64,000 nucleotides of DNA from Microbispora triticiradicis (lineage in GTDB: Bacteria; Actinomycetota; Actinomycetes; Streptosporangiales; Streptosporangiaceae), in contig QFZU02000013.1 of NCBI GenBank assembly GCA_003260025.2, positions 16,154-80,153 on the forward strand, read 5' to 3'. A program made the translations under genes and the position numbers. The notes below the pieces were generated by a model. It had not been told where the DNA came from and did not search any database. It saw nothing but the letters and a program-made list of their open reading frames with translations. Every line of letters begins with the position of its first letter. The stretch's first letter is position 1. Below, piece after piece: positions 36,443 through 44,619 of this stretch.

Positions 36443-36470
36443 TCGCGACCTTTGTGGCGGTTTGTCGCGA
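36443..36470. promoter_or_regulatory. Inverted repeat before the epimerase gene
   Basis: TCGCGAC (36443-36449) and GTCGCGA (36464-36470) form a perfect 7-bp inverted repeat with centres 21 bp apart, about two helical turns. It lies 26-53 bases upstream of the ATG at 36496, a plausible dimer-binding site. Confidence 0.35.
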
Positions 36471-36495
36471 AGGGTGTCAGGAAACGGAGAGCCTC

Positions 36496-37542
36496 ATGCG
36501 AGTTGTCGTGGTTGGCGCGAGCGGGAACGTCGGGACCAGCGTGCTCACCGCCCTGGAGTCCGAGCCGAGCGTGACCTCGATCGTCGGAGTGGCCCGGCGG
36601 ATGCCGGACTGGTGCCCGGCGAAGACCGAGTGGCGGACGGCCGACGTCTTCCGGGACGACCTCGGCCCGATCATGACCGGGGCCGACGCCGTGGTGCACC
36701 TCGCCTGGCTGTTCCAGCCCACCCACGATCCCGTCACCACCTGGAACGCCAATGTGATCGGCAGCATGCGCGTCTTCGCCGCGGCCGCCCGGGCCGGGGT
36801 GTCGGTCCTCGTCCACTCGTCGTCCGTGGGGGCGTACTCGCCGGGGCCGAAGGACCCGCCCGTCGACGAGTCCTGGCCGACCCACGGCTGGCCGAACGCC
36901 GCCTACGCCAGGGAGAAGGCGTACGTCGAGCGGGTGCTCGACGTCTTCGAGCGCGACCACCCGGACATCCGGGTCGTGCGGATGCGCCCCGGCTTCATCT
37001 TCAAGGAGGAGGCCGCGACCGAGCAGCGGCGGCTGTTCGCCGGTCCGTTCCTGCCGCAGCGGCTGGTGCGGCCGGGGACGATCCCGTTCGTGCCGGACAT
37101 GCCCCGCCTGCGGTTCCAGGCGCTGCACTCGCTGGACGCCGGTGAGGCGTTCCGCCTGGCGCTCACCCGCGACGTGCGGGGCGCGTTCAACCTCGCCGCC
37201 GACCCGGTCGTCGACCCCGCCGTGCTCGCGGACCTCCTCGGCGCGCGGCGGGTGCCGGTCCCGGCCACGCTGGTGCGTACGGCGGTCGCGGCGGGCTGGC
37301 ACCTGCGGCTGATCCCGGCCTCGCCGGGCCTGGTGGAGATGGCCCTGCAGATCCCGATCATGGACATCACCCGGGCCCGTGAGGAGCTGGGCTGGCGGCC
37401 CCGCCACACCGCCGTGGACGCCCTGCGCGCCGTACTGGAGGGCATGCGGCGCGGGGCGGGCATGGGCACCCCGCCGCTCGCCCCGGACTCGGGCCGGGGA
37501 CGGATCAAGGAAGTGACGACGGGTGTGGGCATCCGGCCCTGA
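36496..37542 (+). CDS. NAD-dependent epimerase/dehydratase family protein
   Basis: This 348-residue extended SDR protein has an N-terminal VVVVGASGNVGTSVL (NAD-binding GxxGxxG), ADAVVHLAWLF, LVHSSSVGAYSPG, and the catalytic pair in NAAYAREKAYVE (YxxxK). The C terminus is variable, ending after EELGWRPRHTAVDALRAVLEGM. The ATG at 36496 follows GGAGAG. These enzymes act on nucleotide sugars or other carbonyl compounds. The substrate is not evident and no sugar pathway adjoins. Confidence 0.85.
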   Translation: MRVVVVGASGNVGTSVLTALESEPSVTSIVGVARRMPDWCPAKTEWRTADVFRDDLGPIMTGADAVVHLAWLFQPTHDPVTTWNANVIGSMRVFAAAARAGVSVLVHSSSVGAYSPGPKDPPVDESWPTHGWPNAAYAREKAYVERVLDVFERDHPDIRVVRMRPGFIFKEEAATEQRRLFAGPFLPQRLVRPGTIPFVPDMPRLRFQALHSLDAGEAFRLALTRDVRGAFNLAADPVVDPAVLADLLGARRVPVPATLVRTAVAAGWHLRLIPASPGLVEMALQIPIMDITRAREELGWRPRHTAVDALRAVLEGMRRGAGMGTPPLAPDSGRGRIKEVTTGVGIRP

Positions 37543-37588
37543 ACCCGCCCTGAACCGTTCTGCCGATCCCGGCACGGGAGGAGTCGCG

Positions 37589-37837
37589 ATGGCGCTGCTC
37601 GACCCCGACTGCGTACGACGGCTGCTGGAGTCGGCCGACCCGGACGTCGCGCTGGTCTTCGTCCGGGGCGAGTGCATGGTGCTGCCGCTCGACCAGATCG
37701 ACGAGCGGCACCGGGCCCTGGTGATCACTCGGCGCGCGGACCTGCCCGAGGCCACCGGTGACCAGCCCGTCACCGAGGAGCGGGTCGAGACGCTGACCCG
37801 GTGCCTGGAGAACGTCGTCCGCGACCTCGGCGGCTGA
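37589..37837 (+). CDS. Small conserved hypothetical protein
   Basis: This 82-residue acidic protein starts at an ATG with an excellent GGGAGGAG site and lies 46 bp after the epimerase gene. The sequence (LLDPDCVRRLLESADPDVALVFVRGECMVLPLDQI) contains two Cys and predicts mixed alpha/beta structure. I do not recognise the family. Confidence 0.6.
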   Translation: MALLDPDCVRRLLESADPDVALVFVRGECMVLPLDQIDERHRALVITRRADLPEATGDQPVTEERVETLTRCLENVVRDLGG

Positions 37838-38254
37838 TTGGGGTGGCGGCAGGATCGGTGGCGGCCCGCCGAGCGCCCGGGTGTGCGTGACCACTCCGTC
37901 ACATTCGGTAACATCGTCTGTGGAAGCCTCCTTGTGCTCTCCGAGGAGCCTCCGCGGTCGCTGTGTGCTGTCCCGGATACGCCCGCCGGCCGCCGCCCTC
38001 GGAGACAAATGACGGCGTGTCGCGAGCTGGTCCAAATTTCCGGAAAGGGCCGCGGACAAATCAGACAGCGAAGCACGCTTTCCGGGACGTATCAGGGCGA
38101 AAATACCTCGCAAGTTGTGACACGATCGTCACTCTCCGCATGGAACCCCGAATGCCGTCCGTGTGCGTTGCGTGCACGCTGGGTCACCTGTGACCATCTG
38201 GGAAAGGTCCGGGGAATCGCCGCCCGGACAGCGCATATGGGGGAGGGTGCCCCG
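37838..38254. other. Leader region upstream of a small membrane protein
   Basis: These 417 bases have no credible gene, although the downstream frame stays open through them. They contain the palindrome GGTCAC-CT-GTGACC (38182-38195), two 6-bp arms with a 2-bp spacer, about 60 bases upstream of the next start. GTGACACGATCGTCAC near 38115 is a second, looser inverted repeat with the same GTGAC/GTCAC arms. They may bind one regulator. Confidence 0.4.
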
Positions 38255-38443
38255 ATGAGTGCCATCAGACCCCGCGGAAGCGGGGAACGCCGTCAGGAAG
38301 TCCGGTTCCACGACCCGGAGATCGGCTCGTGGGTTGGCGAGGTGGCCAGAGCGGTCCGGGACGTCGTCGACAGCACGCCCCGGACCATTCGCCTCTGCGT
38401 CCTGATCGCGGTTGCCGCCGCGTCATGGACGTTTCTCAGGTAG
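38255..38443 (+). CDS. Small single-pass membrane protein
   Basis: This 62-residue protein starts at an ATG behind GGGGGAGGG. It has a charged N terminus (RPRGSGERRQEVRFHDPEIG) and one C-terminal helix (IRLCVLIAVAAASWTFL) ending in Arg, as in tail-anchored proteins. No family recognised. Confidence 0.55.
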   Translation: MSAIRPRGSGERRQEVRFHDPEIGSWVGEVARAVRDVVDSTPRTIRLCVLIAVAAASWTFLR

Positions 38444-38551
38444 CCGTGCGGCAGCCCTGGAGGAGGTGGTGGCGGGACCCAGGTTATGGCGCTCGGTCCG
38501 TCGTGTCGGCCCGATTTACGGGATCGAGAGGATAACCAGGGTCAACGCGGG

Positions 38552-38576
38552 ACCGGCCGAAGGCCCGGCCGCCGGT
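38552..38576. terminator. Hairpin between convergent genes
   Basis: ACCGGC (38552-38557) pairs with GCCGGT (38571-38576), with an inner GGCC/GGCC pairing. It ends one base before the stop codon of the minus-strand anti-sigma gene and could terminate that transcript. No T-tract. Confidence 0.35.
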
Positions 38577-39020
38577 TCAGATCGGGTGGATGCTCCCTCG
38601 TACGGGAGCGATGCCCGCTCCGGCGGCCGGGCCGCCGGTGTCGAGGTTCATGGACAGCCGGATCGTCGACCGGCCGGGCACCTGCTCGATCGTCACCGAG
38701 TCGCACAACTCGCCCATGAGCCAGAGGCCGAAGCCCCGGACGCTCCGGCCGGAGGGCCGCTGTCCGGGCACGGCGCCGGGGCGCAGCGTGCCCAGCTCGT
38801 CGGCCACCTCGACGGCGAGCACGGCACCGTCGGAGGACATCACCAGCGTGCCCACTCCGCCGCCGTGTTCGAGCACGTTGATCGCGGCCTCGTTGGCGGC
38901 GATCACGAGATCGTCCAGCCGGGCGCCGGTGAGTCCCGCCGCAAGGGCGAACCGCTGGATGTCGTCACGTAACGTCGCGAGGTCATCCGTTATCGGCCAC
39001 TGCTGGTGGTGGTCCACCAC
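38577..39020 (-). CDS. RsbW-like anti-sigma regulatory ATPase
   Basis: This protein of about 147 residues has an HATPase_c_2 domain: DDLVIAANEAAINVLEHG carries the N-box, then VEVADELG and SVRGFGLWLMGELCD. It should bind a sigma factor and phosphorylate a STAS antagonist. Start: tandem GTG codons at 39020 and 39017 behind AGGAGG; either fits. A rare TTA codon occurs at 38972-38970. It lies 110 bp downstream of a STAS gene on the same strand, its probable partner. Confidence 0.85.
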   Translation of the reverse strand: MVDHHQQWPITDDLATLRDDIQRFALAAGLTGARLDDLVIAANEAAINVLEHGGGVGTLVMSSDGAVLAVEVADELGTLRPGAVPGQRPSGRSVRGFGLWLMGELCDSVTIEQVPGRSTIRLSMNLDTGGPAAGAGIAPVRGSIHPI

Positions 39021-39130
39021 CTGTCCTCCTCGCCGCCGCCCTGCCACGCCCTCACCGGGTTCTGCCGTTCATCTCACCTCGGCGTCACCGAGGCTACCTT
39101 CTTGTGACCCTTCCGATGCCGCTACCTGCC

Positions 39131-39505
39131 CTACTCGGGCCCCGGCCGGGCGTTCAGCGAGCCGACGGCCTCCGTGAGGTCCGGCTCGACGGTGAACGCG
39201 TGGATGAGCCCGGTGGTCCGGAATATCCGCGCCAGCCGGGGGTTCATCCCCGCCAGGGTCACCCCGCCGTCCCGCTCCTGCAGCAGCTTGCGTACGGACA
39301 GCAGGATCCGGATCCCGGTGGAGTCGCAGAAGCTCAGCGCGCTCAGGTCGAGCAACAACTCGCGGTGGCCCTCGCCGACGGCCGCCGTGAGCTCCTCACG
39401 CAGCCGGTCGGCGTTGGTGTAGTCCAGCGCGCCGTCAAGTGCCATGACCAGGACGTGGTCGGGGACGTGCGCGGGCACGGGGGTCACTACGACGGCGGCG
39501 GTCAC
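39131..39505 (-). CDS. STAS domain anti-sigma factor antagonist
   Basis: This 124-residue RsbV/SpoIIAA-like protein has the phosphorylatable serine in LDLSALSFCDSTGIRILLSV. The GTG at 39505 is chosen because GAGG lies seven bases before it; an upstream GTG at 39526 has none. It probably releases a sigma factor from the adjacent RsbW-like ATPase when unphosphorylated. Its leader has three direct GGACACGG repeats on the plus strand (39521, 39535, 39552). Confidence 0.85.
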   Translation of the reverse strand: MTAAVVVTPVPAHVPDHVLVMALDGALDYTNADRLREELTAAVGEGHRELLLDLSALSFCDSTGIRILLSVRKLLQERDGGVTLAGMNPRLARIFRTTGLIHAFTVEPDLTEAVGSLNARPGPE

Positions 39506-39520
39506 TGGCACACCTCGGCG

Positions 39521-39559
39521 GGACACGGACGATCGGACACGGGCATTGAACGGACACGG
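39521..39559. repeat. Three direct GGACACGG repeats in the STAS leader
   Basis: GGACACGG occurs at 39521-39528, 39535-39542 and 39552-39559. They lie 16-54 bases upstream of the STAS start codon at 39505. Spacing is 14 and 17 bp, so helical phasing is poor. They may be a regulatory site or chance. Confidence 0.35.
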
Positions 39560-39723
39560 GCACGGCCGGGCAGGCCCCGGTCAGGCGGTCAGTCTAGTGG
39601 TGCGGCACGCCCGGGCAGGGCCGTACGGACCCGCGTCAAGAAATGCCATTTGTGGTTTTTCGCGGCATCGTCCGGGGGAATGGGGGACTGATTCACTGGA
39701 CCCTCCTCCGAGAAAGACCACCG

Positions 39724-40905
39724 ATGCCAGACGTGACAAGGGAGGGCCGGTTCGACACCGTCCACGGCTCTTCCCTCGTCACCCGGGCACCCGTGGACCC
39801 GGCGGCGCTCACGCTCGGCGTCGAGGAGGAGTTCCTTCTTCTGGACCCCGGCACCGGTCGGGTCGTCCCGGCGGCCGAGGACGTGTACGCACGGCTGGCC
39901 GGGCCGGCGGCGGACCGGCTGGTGTTCGAACTGACGCGGTTCCAACTGGAGAGCAACAGCGCCGTGCACACCGATCTGCGTGCGCTGCACGGTGACCTGG
40001 TGGAGTCGCGCCGGGCCGCCGCCCGCGCCGCCGCGGACGCGGGCCTGGGGCTGGCCGCGTGCGGCACGGCCCTGGACGGCAACCTCGGGGTGCCGCCCCT
40101 GTCGTCGTGCCCCCGCTACCACGCCATGCTCCGCGAGTTCGGGGCCGTGATGGACGGGCAGGGCGTCTGCGGCTGCCACGTCCACGTCGGGCTCGGGGAC
40201 CGTGAGGAGGCGCTGCGGGTCAGCAACCACCTGCGGCCCTGGCTTCCCGTCCTGCAGGCCCTGTCGGCCAACTCGCCGATCGCGGACGGCAGGGACACCG
40301 GCCACGCGAGCTGGCGGGCGATGGTCATGGGCCGATGGCCGAGCGCGGAGCCGCCGCCGTACTTCCGCTCGCGCCGGCACTACGAGAACCTCGTCGCCGG
40401 GATGCTGACCGGCGGCACGATCCTCGACCGGGGGATGATCTACTGGCTGGCCCGCCTCTCCGACCATGTGCCGACGCTGGAGATCCGCGCGGCGGACGTG
40501 TGCCCGACCGCCGCCGAGACCGCGATGCTGGCCGGGCTCGTGCGGGGCCTGGCCGCCACCGCGCTCCGGGACGTACGGGCCGGCGTGCCCGCCCCCGAGG
40601 TGGAGGACACGCTTCTGCGCGCGGCCTACTGGCGCGCGGCGCACGACGGAGTGGAGGGCGAGGCGTACGACCTGCTCGCCGGCGCCCGCGTGCCCGGTTG
40701 GCGCCTGGTCGACCGCATGCTGGAGCACGTACGGCCGATGCTGGAGGAGAACGGCGACTGGGCCGCGCTGACCCTTCAGCTCGACCACATACGGCGGTAC
40801 GGATCGGGCGCCGCGCGGCAGCGGGCCGCCTACGCCCGAGGCGGCCGTCCGCGCGAGGTCGCCGAGATGCTCCTGGCGGAGACCGTCAGCTCCCGTTGGG
40901 CGTGA
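39724..40905 (+). CDS. Carboxylate-amine ligase, glutamate-cysteine ligase family 2 (YbdK-like)
   Basis: This 393-residue protein begins with the family signature LTLGVEEEFLLLDPGTGRV and has FELTRFQLESNSAVHTDL, GCHVHVGLGDREEAL, SANSPIADGRDTGHASWRAMVMGRWP and PTLEIRAADVCPT. These supply the metal and ATP sites of the GCS2 family. Members condense glutamate with an amine such as cysteine. The true product in actinobacteria, which use mycothiol rather than glutathione, is often unclear. The ATG at 39724 has only a weak GAGAAAG site. Confidence 0.88.
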   Translation: MPDVTREGRFDTVHGSSLVTRAPVDPAALTLGVEEEFLLLDPGTGRVVPAAEDVYARLAGPAADRLVFELTRFQLESNSAVHTDLRALHGDLVESRRAAARAAADAGLGLAACGTALDGNLGVPPLSSCPRYHAMLREFGAVMDGQGVCGCHVHVGLGDREEALRVSNHLRPWLPVLQALSANSPIADGRDTGHASWRAMVMGRWPSAEPPPYFRSRRHYENLVAGMLTGGTILDRGMIYWLARLSDHVPTLEIRAADVCPTAAETAMLAGLVRGLAATALRDVRAGVPAPEVEDTLLRAAYWRAAHDGVEGEAYDLLAGARVPGWRLVDRMLEHVRPMLEENGDWAALTLQLDHIRRYGSGAARQRAAYARGGRPREVAEMLLAETVSSRWA

Positions 40906-40915
40906 GACCGGGTCG

Positions 40916-42364
40916 TCACTCCGCGACCACCCGGAGCGTCTTCAGCGTGGGGTCGCTCGCGTCCGGGATGTCCATGCCGCCGTCGAGGCCGGTGGTCAGG
41001 TAGCTCAGCACCGGCTCGGTGATGATCTCGCCGGGGCACAGAGCGGGCGCGCCCGGCGGGTACGGTGTGACCAGTTCGGCCGCGATCCGCCCCACCGCCT
41101 GACCGGTGGGCACGATCTCGACCCGCCCGAAGAACGCGTCCCTGGGCAGCATGGCGACCTCCAGTTCCAGCTCACCCGGCTCGGGCACGTCGATCCTGGC
41201 GGCGGGCGGCAGGTCACGGGCCGACGACAGGGCGCGCAGCGCGTCGAGCAGCACGCCGGCCGTCTCCTCGCCGTCGGCGACGGTGATCTCGGCGCTCACC
41301 CTGCGGTGGTCGCTCAGCGACATGTTGACGTGGCAGTGCTCGCGCAGCCAGTCAGAGGCGTGGTAGCCGTCTACGCCGAGGCCCGACACGTCGATCACGA
41401 GCTTCAGCGGGTCGAGGTCGAACGCGCCGGTGTTCTCCTTGTCCAGTACCCAGAGCCCGTGCATCTTGCCGATCTCGGCGCGGACCGACGCCGCGAGCTC
41501 CAGCGCGTGGTCGAGCAGGTCCTTGCCGTTCTCCACCATCTGCCGACGCCAGCCGTCGAGCGCGGCGTAGATCAGGGTGGAGGGGCTGGTCGTGCCGAGC
41601 AGGTCCTCGCGGGCCTTGAGGACGGCGGGGTCCACGCGGTTGCCCTGCAGATGGAACACCGAGCTCTGCTCCAGCCCGTTGCCCATCTTGTGGACGCTCG
41701 TCACGCACAGGTCCGCCCCGATGTTCATCCCCCACTCGGGCAGGTCGTCGTGGAACGGCAGGTGGGCGCCCCAGGCCTCGTCCACGATGAACGTGCGGTC
41801 GTACCTGCGGCACACCTCGTTGATGCCGGCCAGGTCGGCGCACGTGCCGTAGTCGACCGGGCTGGCGACGAGCACGCCCTTGGCGTCGGGGGCGGCCCGG
41901 AACGCCTCCTCCACCGCCTGGGGAGTGGGCGGGTACGACATGTGGAGGTCGCCGTCCCAGTCTCCGTGGACCCATACCGGTTCGACGCCGCTCAGGATCA
42001 GCGCCGAGATGACCGACTTGTGGGCGTTGCGCGCGACCAGCAGGCGCTCGCCCGGACCGGCCACGGAGAGCATGGCGCTCTTGATCGACAGGGAGCTTCC
42101 GCAGGTGGAGAAGAACGCCTGCTCCGCGTTGACCGCCTCCGCCATGAGTTGCTGGGCCTCTTCGAGCACCCTGTTGGTCTGCAGCCGGTCGTCCAGGCCG
42201 TTCATGACCATCACGTCGTCGCGGAAGACGTCGGCACCCATGATCTCCAGGACCCGCGGATCCACCCCCCGGCCCTGCTTGTGGCCCGGAGGAGTGAAGC
42301 TCAGGTCTCCTCGCTTCCGGTAGGCGGCCAACGCCTCCAGCACGGGCACACGGGACTGATCCAT
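40916..42364 (-). CDS. Orn/Lys/Arg decarboxylase, PLP-dependent fold I
   Basis: This 482-residue enzyme has FTPPGHKQGRG near the N terminus, STCGSSLSIKSAML, VDEAWGAHLPFHDDLPEWGMNIGADLCVTSVHKMGNGLEQSS (the Lys of SVHK binds PLP) and a C-terminal domain with the TPYPPGAPALCPGE active-site motif. It matches the shorter SpeA/Cad-like class of actinobacteria. The reaction is decarboxylation of a basic amino acid to a polyamine precursor; the choice among Lys, Orn and Arg is not resolved. The ATG at 42364 follows GGGGGAG. Confidence 0.9.
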   Translation of the reverse strand: MDQSRVPVLEALAAYRKRGDLSFTPPGHKQGRGVDPRVLEIMGADVFRDDVMVMNGLDDRLQTNRVLEEAQQLMAEAVNAEQAFFSTCGSSLSIKSAMLSVAGPGERLLVARNAHKSVISALILSGVEPVWVHGDWDGDLHMSYPPTPQAVEEAFRAAPDAKGVLVASPVDYGTCADLAGINEVCRRYDRTFIVDEAWGAHLPFHDDLPEWGMNIGADLCVTSVHKMGNGLEQSSVFHLQGNRVDPAVLKAREDLLGTTSPSTLIYAALDGWRRQMVENGKDLLDHALELAASVRAEIGKMHGLWVLDKENTGAFDLDPLKLVIDVSGLGVDGYHASDWLREHCHVNMSLSDHRRVSAEITVADGEETAGVLLDALRALSSARDLPPAARIDVPEPGELELEVAMLPRDAFFGRVEIVPTGQAVGRIAAELVTPYPPGAPALCPGEIITEPVLSYLTTGLDGGMDIPDASDPTLKTLRVVAE

Positions 42365-42469
42365 GGTGCTCCCCCTGAACGGTCCGGTCTTTCCTCGTCC
42401 GCGCGTACCCCGGCCCGACCGGTGCAAACGACCGCCGGTGCGCTGCGGCAGGAGGGGTTCTGTACGAGA

Positions 42470-42498
42470 GCCCCCGCCCTCGGCGTGAGGGCGGGGGC
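42470..42498 (-). terminator. Strong hairpin terminator after a STAS gene
   Basis: GCCCCCGCCCTC (42470-42481) pairs perfectly with GAGGGCGGGGGC (42487-42498) over a 5-base loop, 29 bases beyond the STAS stop. It has no T-tract, as is common for actinomycete I-shaped terminators. Confidence 0.7.
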
Positions 42499-42526
42499 CG
42501 GATGATCAGAGGTCAGACTCCGGTGA

Positions 42527-42907
42527 TCAGACCATGGACACGTCGTGCGAGTCCGTCACCACCATGGCGGCGACGGCCTCGACGGGCGTGCCGTCGATCG
42601 AGAACGTGTCGCGCAGCCTGGTCGCCTCAAGGACGATCTTCAAGATGCCGTGAACTCCGGTGAGCCGCAGGCAACCGGCGGCCTTCTCGATGTCGTCCCG
42701 GGCGTCCAGCAGCGCTTCCAGGCCGCAGGAGTCGCAGAACCGCAGGTTCGACGCGTCCACCACGATCTTCGCGCGACCCTGGTGGACGAGCTTCCTGATC
42801 GCGTTCCGGAGGCTGTCTCCGGTGGCGATGTCGAGTTCACCCCGCAGCACGACCACGACGGCCGGCTGGTGATCGCTCACACTGATCTCAAGCTGCTGCG
42901 TTGTCAT
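42527..42907 (-). CDS. STAS domain anti-sigma factor antagonist
   Basis: This 126-residue STAS protein carries its phosphorylation site in VVDASNLRFCDSCGLEALLDAR, with Cys instead of Thr after the serine. It stands alone, so its kinase partner is elsewhere, possibly the RsbW-like domains at 38577 or in the 1397-residue protein. The ATG at 42907 has GAAGG seven bases upstream; an in-frame ATG at 42925 is possible. A long leader follows upstream. Confidence 0.85.
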   Translation of the reverse strand: MTTQQLEISVSDHQPAVVVVLRGELDIATGDSLRNAIRKLVHQGRAKIVVDASNLRFCDSCGLEALLDARDDIEKAAGCLRLTGVHGILKIVLEATRLRDTFSIDGTPVEAVAAMVVTDSHDVSMV

Positions 42908-43454
42908 ATACGCGCCTTCATCCATATTTTTCGGGCGTACTGTCTTGAACGACGCTACCCGGAGGAGTGTCAGGTCCCAGTAATGTCCGGCAGTCGATGG
43001 CATGGGAGTCCGTCCGGCAACCCCAGTTGTGCGCCATATAGGGGCAAATAAGTAAAGAACAGGGGACTTATCCTGGTTGCTCCGGGGGGTCTCCCGCGCT
43101 ACGGGGATCATGCAAAACCCCTGTTCCGTAAGGGTTTCCGTGACGTGAGCCGGTCGTCCGAGCCAGTGGCGCGGCACAGCTTGGGGTCGGCGGGCCGATG
43201 CCTCGCCGCCGCCCGCTCTACCGGGGACTTGAGTCATTCAAACATACCAGCTAGCCAGATAAGCGGGCCATCCCTAATATCCCCCTTAACCAGTATTACT
43301 TTCTGGGCGTGCTCTTGGCGTGGGCATTACTGACCGTCGGGAGCCGGGCTCCCGGCGCCACGTCTCACACGCCGTGCTCACATGGCCGTGCTTGGCCCGC
43401 CCGTAACGGGGTAGAGGGGCGCTCCCCGGAGACACGGCGAGCGGGAGGATCGGT
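42908..43454. other. Long divergent intergenic region
   Basis: These 547 bp lie between a minus-strand STAS gene and a plus-strand small gene. No coding frame is convincing. The stretch 43210-43320 is AT-richer. GGGAGCC and GGCTCCC form a tight hairpin near 43340-43354. The length suggests complex control of the STAS gene, but I see no specific known site. Confidence 0.4.
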
Positions 43455-43793
43455 ATGACGAGCGAGAGCACCGCGGGCAGGAGCGCGGCGCGGGCCCTGG
43501 CGGCGAAGACGCCCGGCTGGATGGTCTGGTACGGCGAGCGCACCGGCAGCTTCTGGGCCGTCCCCCGGGCGGCGACGCGGATCGTGGCCCGTCTGCTGGA
43601 GGCGCCCACGCCGGGCGACCTCGAAGAGGAGATCATGAAGGCCGAGGGTCGGCCGTCGCGTCAGGCGGCGCCCGAGCAGCCGGGACGTGACCAGGCAGCG
43701 GGCGAGCAGGACGGCCGAGGCGGCGGGGACGCGCCGCGCCATCGGAGGGCCACCGCCGACCCCCAGGCTCCCCGAATCCCCGTCAACCACTGA
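43455..43793 (+). CDS. Small hypothetical protein
   Basis: This 112-residue protein starts at an ATG behind GGGAGG. The first half is conserved-looking (KTPGWMVWYGERTGSFWAVPRAATRIVARLLEAPTPGDLEEEIM), with three Trp residues and a short helix. The second half is Gln/Arg/Gly-rich and probably disordered. I know of similar short Trp-containing actinobacterial proteins of unknown role. Confidence 0.65.
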   Translation: MTSESTAGRSAARALAAKTPGWMVWYGERTGSFWAVPRAATRIVARLLEAPTPGDLEEEIMKAEGRPSRQAAPEQPGRDQAAGEQDGRGGGDAPRHRRATADPQAPRIPVNH

Positions 43794-44619
43794 CCAAAGG
43801 CCTTCACCCGGGATCCGAACCCCTGCCGCACGCTCTCGTAGCGGCCGGAGGAGTGCGGGTTTCCCGGATTATGTCCGCTTGCCGACGTTTGTCGCGTGAT
43901 GAGCTGCGGGTCATCTGCGTGTGATCAAGAGCGCGGCTGCCGGTGAAACGACCAGGGAAATGCCGCCTCTTGAGCGCGAGGAATTCTCGTGTCAGCGCCG
44001 GGACCGAAGCCGTACGGTGTGGCGCGCCGCATCCTGGCCGGACAGCGGCGCGGCCGGTCCCGCAGGGCAGGGCTGATGGAATGGCTCAAGGAGGAGCTTC
44101 CCGCTCCGCGCCATTCACGCGCGACCATCCACGCCCGGCGCCCATCCCGGCGAGTGGTAAGTGTCGATCGTCCGGGTGCGGCCCGGGCGGGTGCCCGAGA
44201 AAGGTTGACGGGGGCACCCGGGTTGAGGACGGCGCCGGGCAGGACAGCGCGCGGTGCCGTAAGTGCGTGCCGCGGCATTGCGTCCGGGTGGACGGCCGCT
44301 CCTCGGGATAAGGACCGGTCCAAAATTGACATGCGTCCGCAAACACGGTTGACAATGTCCGTAACGCGAGGGAATGGCGAACGGTGGCGCAACATTCAAC
44401 TACTCGCGGGTACGACTTCGTCACACCGACCCCGTCTGACCTGGGAAGATGACCGAAAATATCCGGCTCTGTCGCCCAATACTCACTATTGCGGACGCAT
44501 TTCCGGATGAGAATGACATAATGCGTGGGAGCGCTCCCGCGCTCGCGGCTGCATTCTTCGCAGCGCCCATACGGCACGCCTGCCCCAGTGGCACGTTGGA
44601 AGGAAGGTGCCGCGTCCTC
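43794..44619. other. Intergenic region before the glycan cluster
   Basis: These 826 bases contain no gene I can support. A GTG frame at 43989-44510 has a fair ribosome site, but its composition is unlike protein. Two TTGACA sequences occur at 44326 and 44349. CATAAT (44517-44522) is a possible -10 directly before the CebR/CelR-like operator at 44526-44539. The last 150 bases are AT-richer than the neighbourhood. Confidence 0.45.
44526..44539. promoter_or_regulatory. CebR/CelR-type operator at the head of the glycan cluster
   Basis: TGGGAGCGCTCCCG matches the 14-bp palindrome TGGGAGCGCTCCCA at 13 positions. That palindrome is the known target of actinobacterial CebR/CelR LacI-family repressors. 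It begins 4 bases after a CATAAT -10-like element, so it would cover the transcription start. Confidence 0.65.

Noticed and set aside
38115..38133. CRP-like site in the leader of the small membrane protein
   Set aside because: The TGTGA and TCAC arms are 8 bases apart instead of 6, so it does not fit the CRP consensus.
37838..38254. Upstream extension of the 62-residue membrane protein
   Set aside because: The frame is open but lacks a ribosome site and shows atypical composition; a strong GGGGGAGGG site marks the internal ATG at 38255.
43989..44510. Possible 173-residue gene with a GAGGA site
   Set aside because: Arg/Ala-rich with no conserved-looking segment, and it runs through the AT-richer promoter zone of the glycan cluster.
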